Positions 43,845-52,233 of a stretch of 64,000 nt of DNA are shown in pieces; within the stretch, counting starts at the first letter, position 1; every line of letters starts with the position of its first letter. The stretch covers positions 496,001 through 560,000 of the forward strand of contig NZ_JACHFW010000001.1 in NCBI RefSeq assembly GCF_014202115.1, read 5' to 3'. Below the pieces are notes generated by a model, which was not told the DNA's origin, made no database searches, and saw nothing but the letters and a program-made list of their open reading frames with translations. Source of the stretch: Catenibacillus scindens. Lineage in GTDB: Bacteria; Bacillota; Clostridia; Lachnospirales; Lachnospiraceae. The translations under genes were made by a program, and so were the position numbers.

Positions 43845-43892
43845 ATACAATCAAAAACATGTCCCTTATAATACAATCAAAACATGTCCCTT
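43845..43892 (+). repeat. Tandem 22-bp direct repeats upstream of the thi promoter
   Basis: ATACAATCAAAA(A)CATGTCCCTT occurs twice, starting at 43845 and 43871 (26-base period), ending four bases before the -35 box. The placement fits an activator or repressor binding region. Confidence 0.6.
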
Positions 43893-43896
43893 CTTG

Positions 43897-43925
43897 TTGA
43901 CAAATCCGCTATTTTATGCTAAGTT
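43897..43925 (+). promoter_or_regulatory. Candidate promoter of the thi operon leader
   Basis: TTGACA (43897-43902), 17-base spacer, TAAGTT (43920-43925). The -10 is weak. The leader then holds a stem TCGGAA/TTCCGA and an outer pairing ATTTACGTT/AACGTTAAT (8 of 9). Confidence 0.55.
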
Positions 43926-43995
43926 ATTTACGTTCGGAATATATCACTTATATGATTTCCGAGACAGATCATTTTCATACTGGTAACGTTAATTG

Positions 43996-44040
43996 AAGGG
44001 GCGCACCACCGCGGGTGCGGCCCTTTTTGTGCATTTTTTT
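43996..44040 (+). terminator. Leader terminator upstream of the thi genes
   Basis: AAGGGGCGCACC paired with GGTGCGGCCCTT (11 of 12), loop ACCGCG, then TTTTTGTGCATTTTTTT. It lies ~75 bases after the predicted transcription start and ~300 before thiS, so it would cut most leader transcripts unless regulated. A 14-codon frame (43952-43996) ends exactly at the stem, but has no ribosome site. Confidence 0.75.
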
Positions 44041-44047
44041 ACAATGA

Positions 44048-44110
44048 AAGCCAGTCTCAAAGCAGGCCAGACAGGCTGCTTGCAATCCTGGATGGTCCTG
44101 CTTTAGAGAC
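44048..44110 (+). repeat. 63-nt hairpin repeat, copy 1
   Basis: Ends pair as GTCTC-AAAGCAGG with CCTGCTTT-A-GAGAC. Identical to copy 2 except at three positions. A shortened relative (GTCTCAAAGCAAGACAGGC) is seen near 41255. Confidence 0.8.
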
Positions 44111-44114
44111 GCTA

Positions 44115-44168
44115 ACCCGTATGAGTACGAGGGATGCCATAGGCAGCCCGTAGAGTACGAATACGGGT
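44115..44168 (+). repeat. Inverted repeat between the two 63-nt copies
   Basis: ACCCGTAT (44115-44122) and ATACGGGT (44161-44168) enclose a smaller stem (TGCC-ATA-GGCA). The following ~85 bases include ATGGC/GCCAT pairing and a GCCGCGC/GCGCGGC stem at ~44223-44240. Confidence 0.5.
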
Positions 44169-44255
44169 AGGATGGCGAGAGTGCGTTGCACGGAGCCATC
44201 CGTGGCTTTCATCCGTGGTGTTGCCGCGCATCGCGCGGCATATCAGATACAACTG

Positions 44256-44318
44256 AAGCCAGTCTCAAAGCAGGCCAAACAGGTTGCTTGCAATCCTGGA
44301 TGGTCCTGCTTTAGAGAT
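44256..44318 (+). repeat. 63-nt hairpin repeat, copy 2
   Basis: Second copy, 208 bases after the first and directly before the thiS ribosome site. About 95 percent identical to copy 1; the outer pair has changed to GAGAT. Confidence 0.8.
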
Positions 44319-44340
44319 GGTTCAATTAAGGAGGCAAAAA

Positions 44341-44535
44341 ATGAAAGTCAACGGAAAAATTTATTCACTGGCCCAGCCGTTAAGCCTTAAAGATTTCCTT
44401 GAAGAGAAAGGCTTTAATTCTGATCGGGTGGCTGTGGAATTAAATGGGGACATTATCCCAAAAGGGGCCTATGAAACAACAATGCTATCCGACGCCGATA
44501 CTCTTGAAGTTGTCCATTTTGTGGGAGGCGGCTGA
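44341..44535 (+). CDS. thiS: Sulfur carrier protein ThiS
   Basis: A 64-residue beta-grasp protein (MKVNGKIYSLAQPLSLKDFL, VAVELNGDIIPKGAYETTML) ending in a Gly-Gly-Gly C-terminus, which is adenylated by ThiF and thiocarboxylated to give the sulfur of the thiamin thiazole. AAGGAGG lies seven bases before ATG. Its stop overlaps the ThiF start (TGATG). First gene of thiSFGHE. Confidence 0.93.
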   Translation: MKVNGKIYSLAQPLSLKDFLEEKGFNSDRVAVELNGDIIPKGAYETTMLSDADTLEVVHFVGGG

Positions 44536-45182
44536 TGGAAAAGACAATACTTCCCACCAAAGAAATGCTGGACGAGGCACTGATTAGACGCCATACCCGC
44601 CCGGTCTTTGATGCCATGGCAGCGGCTCATGTGGGCATTGCCGGTCTTGGCGGCCTTGGCTCAAACATTGCCGTCATGCTCACCCGCCTGGGCGTCGGTC
44701 ATCTTGTTTTGGCAGATTTTGACCAGGTAGATCTGTCCAATTTAAACCGCCAGCACTATATGCTCACCCACGTAGGCATGGATAAAACAAAGGCGCTGGC
44801 ACAGCAGCTTTACCAGATCAATCCCTACATTGACCTCACCCTTTACAAGGAAAAAATCACAGCCCAAAACGCCCCTCATATTTTTAAAAGCTGTGAAATT
44901 ATCTGTGAGGCTTTCGATGACCCGGACGCAAAAGCGGCCCTTGTTAATTCCATTTTGGATCAGGAGCCGGGGAAAAAACTGGTGGCCGCTTCCGGTCTTG
45001 CCGGCTATGGAAGTGCCAATGACATAAAAACCCACAGGGTCATGAAAAACCTTTATCTGTGTGGGGACAATGAAAGCGGTATTGAGGACGGCCTTTGCCT
45101 CATGGCTCCCAGAGCTGCCCTGTGCGCCGCTCACCAGGCCAACATGGTCCTGCGGCTTATCCTGGGAATTGACCAGCCGTAA
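44535..45182 (+). CDS. thiF: ThiF family adenylyltransferase
   Basis: A 215-residue E1-like enzyme that adenylates the ThiS C-terminus. Nucleotide-binding GLGGLGS lies at residues 37-43, and DFDQVDLSNLNRQHY (61-75) carries the conserved Asp and Arg. It is the short clostridial form without the C-terminal rhodanese or long zinc-ribbon region. Start codon overlaps the thiS stop. A 97-base gap, without a clear promoter or TPP riboswitch, precedes thiG. Confidence 0.92.
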   Translation: MEKTILPTKEMLDEALIRRHTRPVFDAMAAAHVGIAGLGGLGSNIAVMLTRLGVGHLVLADFDQVDLSNLNRQHYMLTHVGMDKTKALAQQLYQINPYIDLTLYKEKITAQNAPHIFKSCEIICEAFDDPDAKAALVNSILDQEPGKKLVAASGLAGYGSANDIKTHRVMKNLYLCGDNESGIEDGLCLMAPRAALCAAHQANMVLRLILGIDQP

Positions 45183-45279
45183 TCCGTCTGACCCTATTCT
45201 TTTTAGATAATGTTGAGGTAAAATTAAAATTTGACCCTGGTATCTTTCAGATCACACAATATACAGGAGGACACACACA

Positions 45280-46047
45280 ATGAATGATCCATTAATTATT
45301 GGAGGACACACCTTTAACTCACGTTTTATTTTAGGTTCAGGGAAATTTTCTCTTGAAATGACGAAAGCCGTTATCGAAAACGGCGGCGTTGAAATGGCGA
45401 CACTGGCCCTTCGCCGGGCCAATGCCGGAGGTGAAGAGAATATTCTTGACTATATGCCGGAAGGCATTACACTGCTCCCAAATACATCCGGCGCCAGGGA
45501 CGCCAAAGAGGCTGTACGCATCGCCCGCCTGGCAAGGGAGCTTGGCTGCGGCGATTTTGTTAAAGTGGAAGTCATACATGATTCCAAATACCTTCTCCCT
45601 GACAACCGGGAAACAATTAAGGCCACAGAAATCCTGGCCAAAGAAGGATTTATTGTTATGCCTTACATGATGCCGGATCTCGCCGCCGCCAGAGCTATGG
45701 CTGATGCAGGAGCAGCGGCCATCATGCCTCTCGGCGCGCCCATCGGCAGCAACAAGGGACTCCTCACCAGAGATTTTGTTAAAATTCTTGCTGAAGAAAT
45801 TGATCTTCCCATTATTGTTGACGCCGGCATCGGACGCCCGTCCCAGGCATGTGAGGCTATGGAAATCGGAGCAGCCGCTGTCATGGCCAACACAGCCATT
45901 GCCACAGCAGGGGATGTGGCCGTTATGGCCCGGTCATTTAAGCTTGCCATTGAGGCGGGCCGCCTGGCCTATCTTGCCGGACCCGGCCGTGTTCTCGAAC
46001 ACAAAGGCGAGGCGTCCAGCCCTCTGACTGGATTTTTGCAGGACTGA
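45280..46047 (+). CDS. thiG: Thiazole synthase ThiG
   Basis: A 255-residue TIM barrel that condenses DXP, dehydroglycine and ThiS thiocarboxylate. The Schiff-base lysine is K95 ([10 protein letters not shown]). Other hallmarks are [11 protein letters not shown] at the start, [12 protein letters not shown] near 64-75, [11 protein letters not shown] near 150-160, and [18 protein letters not shown] near 184-201. AGGAGG precedes the ATG. A variant of the dispersed hairpin follows the stop. Confidence 0.96.
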   Translation: MNDPLIIGGHTFNSRFILGSGKFSLEMTKAVIENGGVEMATLALRRANAGGEENILDYMPEGITLLPNTSGARDAKEAVRIARLARELGCGDFVKVEVIHDSKYLLPDNRETIKATEILAKEGFIVMPYMMPDLAAARAMADAGAAAIMPLGAPIGSNKGLLTRDFVKILAEEIDLPIIVDAGIGRPSQACEAMEIGAAAVMANTAIATAGDVAVMARSFKLAIEAGRLAYLAGPGRVLEHKGEASSPLTGFLQD

Positions 46048-46056
46048 TACATCTGT

Positions 46057-46099
46057 GCAGCAGTTTCGTCCGCCCTATCCCTGATAGCCAAATTGCTGC
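46057..46099. repeat. Dispersed hairpin repeat between thiG and thiH, variant
   Basis: GCAGCAGTTT...AAATTGCTGC with inner TCCGCCCTATC and GATAGCC. Both arms differ from the canonical copy yet still pair, i.e. compensatory change. It can slow or stabilise the message between thiG and thiH. Confidence 0.6.
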
Positions 46100-46125
46100 C
46101 GTAACATTTTTAGGAGGCATTCACA

Positions 46126-47316
46126 TTGAATACAGCAAAAACAGACCATATGACCTATATGGACGGCATGGAAGCCATTGACCATTCCATTATGGACACG
46201 GTTCTTGCCGCCACCGCAGATTATGATTATGAAAAATACACAGAACAGGATGTTTTTAGGGCTTTAAACCACGACGCTATCACTGTAGAGGATTACAAAG
46301 CGCTCCTGTCCCCCGCCGCCCTTCCTCACTTGGAAGATATTGCCCGCCGGGCAAAATCGGAAACACGGAAGCACTTTGGCAACAGCATTTCCCTTTTCAC
46401 TCCCCTTTACATTGCCAACTATTGTGAAAATAACTGTATTTACTGCGGTTTTAATTGTAAAAATAGAATCCACCGGGCACGTCTGACTATGGAAGAGATC
46501 GACCGGGAGCTATCCACCATCGCCAAAACCGGTCTGAAAGATATTCTGATCCTCACCGGGGAGTCCCGCCATATGTCCGATGTGGAGTATATCGGCGAAG
46601 CTCTGAAAATCGCCCAGAAGTATTTTTCTTCCATATCCCTGGAAATCTATCCCTTAAATACCGACGAGTACACCTATCTTCACCGGTGCGGCGCGGATTA
46701 TGTCTGTGTGTACCAGGAGACTTATAATCCTGTAAAATATGAGCAAATGCATCTTTCCGGGCCAAAGAGGATTTTCCCCTACCGCTTTAACGCCCAGGAG
46801 CGTGCCCTTATGGGCGGTATGCGGGGCGTTGCTTTCGGCGCTCTCCTCGGCCTGGATGATTTCCGCAAAGATGCCTTCGCAACAGGACTTCACGCCAGCC
46901 TTATCCAGCACAAATACCCCCATGCGGAAATTTCATTTTCCACGCCACGGCTGCGCCCTTACATCAACAATGAGGAAAATAACCCCAAAGACGTCCATGA
47001 GCCTCAGCTTCTTCAGGTCATGATGGCCTACCGCCTGTTTTTGCCCTATGCCGGCATTACTATCTCCACACGGGAGCGGGCCGGGTTCCGTGACAACGTT
47101 ATCGGCCTTGCCGCTACAAAAATATCCGCCGGCGTCAGTGTGGGCGTCGGCGGACATGAGGAGGAAGCCAAAGGGGACGAACAGTTTGAAATTTCAGATC
47201 CAAGAAGTGTGGCTGAAGTTGACACGGCCATCCGGGCTCACGGTCTCCAGCCGGTTTACAGCGATTACCTGTGGACGGAAGATTTCCCGGAGGATTTAAG
47301 AAACCATGCCTGCTGA
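46126..47316 (+). CDS. thiH: 2-iminoacetate synthase ThiH
   Basis: A 396-residue radical SAM tyrosine lyase that makes dehydroglycine for ThiG in anaerobes. The cluster motif is C100-x3-C104-x2-C107 (NYCENNCIYCGF). Also seen are LILTGESRH, LEIYPLNTDEY, YQETYNPVKY and GVSVGVGGHEEEAKGDEQF. The start is TTG at 46126, eight bases after TAGGAGG; the next ATG (MTYMDG) has no site. Its end overlaps thiE by 11 bases. Confidence 0.95.
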   Translation: MNTAKTDHMTYMDGMEAIDHSIMDTVLAATADYDYEKYTEQDVFRALNHDAITVEDYKALLSPAALPHLEDIARRAKSETRKHFGNSISLFTPLYIANYCENNCIYCGFNCKNRIHRARLTMEEIDRELSTIAKTGLKDILILTGESRHMSDVEYIGEALKIAQKYFSSISLEIYPLNTDEYTYLHRCGADYVCVYQETYNPVKYEQMHLSGPKRIFPYRFNAQERALMGGMRGVAFGALLGLDDFRKDAFATGLHASLIQHKYPHAEISFSTPRLRPYINNEENNPKDVHEPQLLQVMMAYRLFLPYAGITISTRERAGFRDNVIGLAATKISAGVSVGVGGHEEEAKGDEQFEISDPRSVAEVDTAIRAHGLQPVYSDYLWTEDFPEDLRNHAC

Positions 47317-47989
47317 TCACAACATTCCCAATAGCTGTCCTGCCAGCGCAAAATCCGGGAAAAACCAGCAAACCATCCATATTGGCCAGACCGGTTATGT
47401 CACCCATTCCGGCCGGGTCATCTGCGTTACCCAGAGAAATCTTTGCCGCCGGCCTTTTCTGGAACAGCTCCGGGCTATCGCAAAAGCCCGGCCGTTAAAG
47501 ATCATTCTCCGGGAAAAAGACATGAATGAGAGGGATTATCTGGATCTCCTCATCCAGTGCCGGGACATTTGTCAGAACTATAAGGTTCCTCTTTTCGCCC
47601 ACACCTTTATTCAGGCGGCCAGGGCGGCGCAAATCTGCAGCATTCATCTGCCTCTGCCGGTCCTTGAGGCAAATGCCGGACTGCTTTCAGATTTTCAGGC
47701 AGTGGGGACAAGCGTCCACTCCCTGGATGAGGCCCGGCGTGCCGCCGCTCTTGGGGCAAACTACATGACCGCCGGACATATTTTTAACACCCAGTGCAAA
47801 GCCGGACTGCCCGGACGGGGCCTTGACTTTCTCTCTTTGATCTGTAAAGAAAGTCCCGTTCCCGTCTTTGCCATCGGCGGCATTACCCCTGAAAATATGC
47901 CGGACATTTTAAAGGCCGGCGCCGCCGGGGGATGTATGATGTCGTCCCTGATGACTGCCGAAAATCCCGAAAGCCTGATCAGCCCGTAA
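47306..47989 (+). CDS. thiE: Thiamine phosphate synthase family protein (ThiE/TenI)
   Basis: A 227-residue TIM barrel. The core matches ThiE/TenI: CVTQRNLC, KIILREKDMNERDYLDL, the GTSVHSLDEARRAAALGANY block, GLPGRGLDFLSLIC and FAIGGITPENMPDILKAGA. ThiE joins the pyrimidine and thiazole halves; TenI aromatises the thiazole. The substitution HIFNTQCKAGLPGRG, with Asn where ThiE usually has phosphate-site residues P-T-x-T-K, makes TenI possible too. The first ~35 residues are unconserved. It is the last gene of the operon. Confidence 0.85.
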   Translation: MPADHNIPNSCPASAKSGKNQQTIHIGQTGYVTHSGRVICVTQRNLCRRPFLEQLRAIAKARPLKIILREKDMNERDYLDLLIQCRDICQNYKVPLFAHTFIQAARAAQICSIHLPLPVLEANAGLLSDFQAVGTSVHSLDEARRAAALGANYMTAGHIFNTQCKAGLPGRGLDFLSLICKESPVPVFAIGGITPENMPDILKAGAAGGCMMSSLMTAENPESLISP

Positions 47990-48001
47990 GGGAATTTTAC
48001 C

Positions 48002-48032
48002 AAAGGCGCAGCCGAACTGCTGCGCCTTTTTC
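48002..48032 (+). terminator. Intrinsic terminator of the thi operon
   Basis: AAAGGCGCAGC/GCTGCGCCTTT stem with a 6-base loop, followed by TT; the A-run on the left may let it serve the convergent permease gene as well. Confidence 0.85.
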
Positions 48033-48043
48033 ACAAGCTTCAA

Positions 48044-50062
48044 TTATCTCCCCTTGCTGACGATCCGGTAATATGCCTTGGATGTGCCAAAATATACCAA
48101 CACATAAAAGAGCGCAAAAACTGCAAAGCAGATCAGCGTCACTATGGCCGTAAATCCTGTATCATACAGGCCGAACATGGCCAGCAGCACCGTAAGTATT
48201 TTAAAAGCCACAGCCATATGGATTCCCGCGCCGATGAGCGGGGCAAAAAATACAGTAAGAATCTGAGAATGAATAATTTTTGACACTTCTTTCCGGGTCA
48301 TTCCCACTTTCTGTAAAATATCAAACCGGTCCTGATCTTCATAGCCCTCTGTCACCTGTTTGTAATACATAATCAGCACAGCGGCGCACAGGCAGACAAT
48401 CCCAAGGAGGATTCCAAGAAAAAACATACCGCCGTATAGGCCCATAAAGCCGTCATAGGAGCTGGCCCGGCTCTCAAGAATCGCCTCTGGAAATGACGTG
48501 TCTGCGGCCAGTGCCTGGGTCAGCCGGTTATAAATTTCGATCTGTGTCTCTTTATCTCCCGCCATGTCAAAACCGAAAAAGGTCTGTTTGTAGCTGCTAA
48601 TGGCTTCGCTGTCCATGCCGTAGGATGTAAGCATGGCGTCAAAACGCTGGATAGCCGTATCGAAATCCGGGACAAATATAAACATAGACGCCATGACCTG
48701 CTGGGTGTCAATGCCGTTGGCCACAAAGGAATCCAGGTTTTCTTTAATTTTCACTGTACCGTAGCCTTCAATGTTTAAGATATCCTGATGATAGGATGTC
48801 TTTGTGCAGTAAAGCATGATCTCATCCTCCGCTAGCGTCTTATCGGTATTCATCAGCCGGTTATAGTCATCCAGGGAGATCACGAAAATCTGGCGCACAG
48901 CGGCGTAATCGGTCAGGCTGGTCAGCCGGCTCTGATCAAAATACAGCGTATCCCCCTCCATGAGCCCGCTTAAATCCAGACTTTTATAGACAAGAGTATT
49001 TTCCCTGGTCAGACCGTAGTCTGTCAAAATAGCATCGGACAGATCTGAAATTTTCTGCGCCGCAGCGTCATCCACTGTGTCCATGTTGGCTGTGATCTGG
49101 CGTGGAAACCGGTGTTCCAGCAGGTTGTTGCTTCCAAAATAGAGGGAAGCTGTGGAAGAGATCATCACCAGCACCGCCGTGCTTAAAATACAGATCGCCG
49201 CCAGGCCGGCGCCGTTGCGCTTCATCCGATAGCTCATAGAAGATACGGAAATAAAATGGCTTGTTTTATAATAATACCTTTTGTTCATTTTCAGCAGGCG
49301 GCACAAGACCACAGAACCGGCAATAAACAGAAAGTAAGTCCCCACGATAACGAAGATCACAGCCACGAAAAACATCAGCATGGCTGACAGAGGCTCCTCA
49401 ATGATTATGGCAAGGTAGTAGCCTGCCCCTAAGATAACCACCCCGATAATAGCAAGGGCCCAGTTAGCCTTCGGCGGCTTCTCCCCCACTGTCTCGCTTT
49501 TAAGCAGTTCCACAGGCTTTGCCCGGTACACCTGGCGCAGCCCGTTGAGAAAGAGGAGGGCAAAGATCACAAGAAAGATAACACATGTGGTTTCAATGGC
49601 TTTCCCACCCACAGAGAGGGAAAATCCCGCAGTAGCGTGGAGCATATAGGCCATAACAATCTGGGCGCCTTTAGAAAATATAATTCCCAGTAAAACCCCG
49701 GCAATAAGAGCGATCAGCGTAATAAAAACGCTTTCCCAGAACAATACAAGAACAAGGTTTCTTTGTCCCATACCTAAAATGCTGTACAGACCAAACTCTT
49801 TTTTTCTCCTCCGCATGAGGAAGGAATTAGTATAAAAGAGGAAAAATGTTGAAAATACGGCGATAATTCCAACGCCAAGCTGGATAAACATCTGCATGTC
49901 GCCGCCTCCAGGCAGGCTTGTAACGCTGGGGTCACTTGCCAGAAATATAATAATATACTCCATCATGACCATGCCGATACAACTTAAAATATATGGGAAA
50001 TAGATTCTCCGGTTTTTAAAGATTCCCGTCCCCGCCAGCTTCCAGTAGAAAAACATTTTCAT
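48044..50062 (-). CDS. FtsX-family ABC permease (BceB-like), module 2
   Basis: A 672-residue paralogue of the permease at 12341, with the same ten-helix plan, the RRRKKEFGLYSILGMGQRNL cytoplasmic motif after helix 2, a ~200-residue extracellular domain (about 310-520) and the C-terminal YKQVTEGYEDQDRFDILQKV. The extracellular domain is the most diverged part, which suggests a different ligand from module 1. Its ATG overlaps the ATPase stop as ATGA. Confidence 0.9.
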   Translation of the reverse strand: MKMFFYWKLAGTGIFKNRRIYFPYILSCIGMVMMEYIIIFLASDPSVTSLPGGGDMQMFIQLGVGIIAVFSTFFLFYTNSFLMRRRKKEFGLYSILGMGQRNLVLVLFWESVFITLIALIAGVLLGIIFSKGAQIVMAYMLHATAGFSLSVGGKAIETTCVIFLVIFALLFLNGLRQVYRAKPVELLKSETVGEKPPKANWALAIIGVVILGAGYYLAIIIEEPLSAMLMFFVAVIFVIVGTYFLFIAGSVVLCRLLKMNKRYYYKTSHFISVSSMSYRMKRNGAGLAAICILSTAVLVMISSTASLYFGSNNLLEHRFPRQITANMDTVDDAAAQKISDLSDAILTDYGLTRENTLVYKSLDLSGLMEGDTLYFDQSRLTSLTDYAAVRQIFVISLDDYNRLMNTDKTLAEDEIMLYCTKTSYHQDILNIEGYGTVKIKENLDSFVANGIDTQQVMASMFIFVPDFDTAIQRFDAMLTSYGMDSEAISSYKQTFFGFDMAGDKETQIEIYNRLTQALAADTSFPEAILESRASSYDGFMGLYGGMFFLGILLGIVCLCAAVLIMYYKQVTEGYEDQDRFDILQKVGMTRKEVSKIIHSQILTVFFAPLIGAGIHMAVAFKILTVLLAMFGLYDTGFTAIVTLICFAVFALFYVLVYFGTSKAYYRIVSKGR

Positions 50063-50823
50063 CGTCTGTCACCACCTGTCGCGATCATTGTCAGTGTCCG
50101 TGAAATCTTTTCATAAAGTTCTTCATTCGTATTCTCTCCCCGGTAAATCTGGTGGAAAAGCTCCCCGTCTTTAATAAATAAGATCCGCCCTGCATGGCTG
50201 GCCGCCTTTACGGAATGAGTCACCATTAAAATAGTCTGACCATCCCTGTTGATCTGGGCGAAAAGATCCAAAAGCTCGTCGGAAGACCGGGAATCCAGCG
50301 CCCCTGTAGGCTCATCGGCAAGAATCAGCCGGGGATGAGTGATAAGGGCTCTGGCCACTGCCGCCCTCTGCTTCTGCCCGCCGGAAACTTCATAAGGGTA
50401 TTTTTTCAAAAGCTGGGTAATGCCAAGTTTTTGCGCCAGCGGAGTTAACTCTTTAGACATCTGGCTGTATTTCTGCCCGGCAAGCACAAGGGGCAGAAAA
50501 ATATTGTCCTCCAGGGAAAATGTGTCCAGAAGATTAAAATCCTGAAACACAAATCCAAGATTATCTCTCCGGAAGGCGGACAGATCTTTGTCCCGTATCT
50601 TGGATACCGGCTTCCCGTCAAGGATCACGTCCCCGTGGGTAGGCTTATCCAGCGTGGCGAGAATATTCAGCAGTGTCGTCTTTCCTGAGCCGGACTCGCC
50701 CATAATCGCCACATACTCCCCAGACTCTACGGCCAGAGACACGTTGTGGAGAGCCCTCACCTGATTGCCCCCAAAGCGGGTCGTATAAATTTTTTCCAGA
50801 TTATGAACTTCTAAAATTGACAT
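50059..50823 (-). CDS. ABC transporter ATP-binding protein (BceA-like), module 2
   Basis: A 254-residue ATPase: Walker A MGESGSGKTT, Q-loop FQDFNLLDTF, signature VSGGQKQR, Walker B LILADEPTGALDS, His in MVTHS. Very similar to module 1. The ATG at 50823 has AGGAGG nine bases upstream and matches the start of the paralogue; the longer frame to 50883 is not credible. It is 411 bases from the kinase gene and has its own promoter. Confidence 0.92.
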   Translation of the reverse strand: MSILEVHNLEKIYTTRFGGNQVRALHNVSLAVESGEYVAIMGESGSGKTTLLNILATLDKPTHGDVILDGKPVSKIRDKDLSAFRRDNLGFVFQDFNLLDTFSLEDNIFLPLVLAGQKYSQMSKELTPLAQKLGITQLLKKYPYEVSGGQKQRAAVARALITHPRLILADEPTGALDSRSSDELLDLFAQINRDGQTILMVTHSVKAASHAGRILFIKDGELFHQIYRGENTNEELYEKISRTLTMIATGGDRR

Positions 50824-50944
50824 CTCTATAAACCTCCTGGTGTACCAAATATTGCTGCTATTTACAGAGTGGACAGCCGCCATCTATACAGGCATTCCCG
50901 GCGATTTAACATATCTGCCGGATCACTGTGTAAACTTCTATAGG

Positions 50945-50973
50945 CTTATAATAACAAAATGCCCCATTATCAA
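50945..50973 (-). promoter_or_regulatory. Candidate promoter of the module 2 transporter genes
   Basis: Minus strand TTGATA (50973-50968), 17-base spacer, TATAAG (50950-50945). In BceR-type systems the regulator binds just upstream of such a promoter; I could not fix the operator. Confidence 0.5.
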
Positions 50974-51016
50974 CCATCGAAAGGCATGACAATAGGACAT
51001 CCCAATGTGACAATTT

Positions 51017-51234
51017 TGTAACAGCAGTTCAGCCATCCGAAATGGGCGGGATGATTTATGCTTGCATAAAAATCAGCCCGCCCCATTTCGGATGAGCAGA
51101 GCGCCAGACAATGAGCAAAGGAGCGGCGACAGCCGCGGGTCAGCGCGCAAGCGCGGCTTTGCGAATGGCGCGGGCTGAACTGCTGCCTCATATGGTTCAG
51201 CCATCAGAGCGCCAGATCGTGAGCAAAGGAGCGC
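51017..51234. repeat. Composite of nested hairpin repeats between kinase and transporter genes
   Basis: Outer arms AGCAGTTCAGCC (from ~51021) and GGCTGAACTGCT (to ~51182) enclose a long stem CCGAAATGGG-CGGG... with its partner CCCGCCCCATTTCGG (51037-51092). Two direct copies of CAGAGCGCCAGA..GAGCAAAGGAGCG lie at ~51094 and ~51206. The AAAGGAGCG-CGACAGCCGC part recurs before the TVP38 gene at ~18410. This fills the 410-base gap together with the promoter. Confidence 0.6.
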
Positions 51235-52221
51235 CTATTCCCCTTTAAAATCATAATGGCCAAGATCAATAACAAACCGTGAACCCTGTCCCAGAACCGA
51301 GGAGACAGAAATTTTATGCCCCAGTTTCTTTGCGGCGCTTTTGCACAGATACAGACCAAGACCGGTAGACTTTTTCTCGGAACGGCCATTATATCCGGTA
51401 AATCCCTTCTCAAAGATCCGGGGCATATCTTCCGGCGCTATGCCAATCCCTGTATCTTCCACAATAAGATGATCGCTGTCATCCACCGAAATAGTTACCA
51501 TCCCCTTTTCCGTATATTTCACCGCGTTAGACAAAAGCTGCTCCAGCATAAATCCCAGCCATTTCTCATCGGTGAGGACGGTGCGTCCGGTACCCTCATA
51601 AACCAGACGGATACGCCCCCGGATAAACTGTCCCGCGTACTTTCGGATCGCCTGACGGATAATCTTGTCCAGACTGCACTCCTCAATGACCAAATCCGAC
51701 GCCCCTTCATCCAGACGAACATAGTACAGCACCATTTCCACATACTGCTCCACCCGGAAAAGTTCCGACAATAGCTCCTGGTTAGACGGGGTATCCTCGC
51801 TCTGTAAAATCACACGCATAACAGCAATGGGCGCTTTGATCTGATGGACCCAGGTGGCGTAATAGTCCGCCATCTCCGCCTGTTTTGACTGCCAGCGGCA
51901 GTATTCCTCATCCCTTCTGCTGCCAAGGGACTTTAAAAGGCTCTGGTAATCTTCCTCCTCAGGATTCAGAGGCGCAGGCAGTTTTTTCCAGAGAAGTTCA
52001 ATATTGTCCCTGACATGGAGCAATTCTTTATGCCTCCGGTAATACGCCAAAAACCCGGCAACAAACAAAATCACACCTACAAGAACACACAGAACCGCCG
52101 GATACCAGATCACCGCCCACGGTTCTTTATACATGGCAAAAATAGCCCCATAAATCCCCAGACACAAAACCATTCCCAGGATACACCTGCGGCACTGGCG
52201 CAAATATTTAAAAAACACCAT
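51235..52221 (-). CDS. Sensor histidine kinase (BceS-like), module 2
   Basis: A 328-residue intramembrane-sensing kinase: two helices near 11-60 with a very short external loop, H126 in WVHQIKAPIAVMRVIL, then LSNAVKYTEKG, DTGIGI and STGLGLYL. Parallel to the kinase at 10448. The composite hairpin repeat starts immediately after its stop codon. Confidence 0.92.
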   Translation of the reverse strand: MVFFKYLRQCRRCILGMVLCLGIYGAIFAMYKEPWAVIWYPAVLCVLVGVILFVAGFLAYYRRHKELLHVRDNIELLWKKLPAPLNPEEEDYQSLLKSLGSRRDEEYCRWQSKQAEMADYYATWVHQIKAPIAVMRVILQSEDTPSNQELLSELFRVEQYVEMVLYYVRLDEGASDLVIEECSLDKIIRQAIRKYAGQFIRGRIRLVYEGTGRTVLTDEKWLGFMLEQLLSNAVKYTEKGMVTISVDDSDHLIVEDTGIGIAPEDMPRIFEKGFTGYNGRSEKKSTGLGLYLCKSAAKKLGHKISVSSVLGQGSRFVIDLGHYDFKGE

Positions 52222-52233
52222 GTCTTTCGCTCC

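Noticed and set aside
43952-43996. 14-codon leader peptide before the thi terminator
   Set aside because: It ends exactly at the terminator stem, which is suggestive, but it has no ribosome site and no run of regulatory codons.
45183-45279. TPP riboswitch between thiF and thiG
   Set aside because: The gap is only 97 bases and lacks the CTGAGA and GAACCTGAT blocks; GACCCTGGTATC is only a short chance resemblance, and a similar string also occurs near 55670 away from thi genes.
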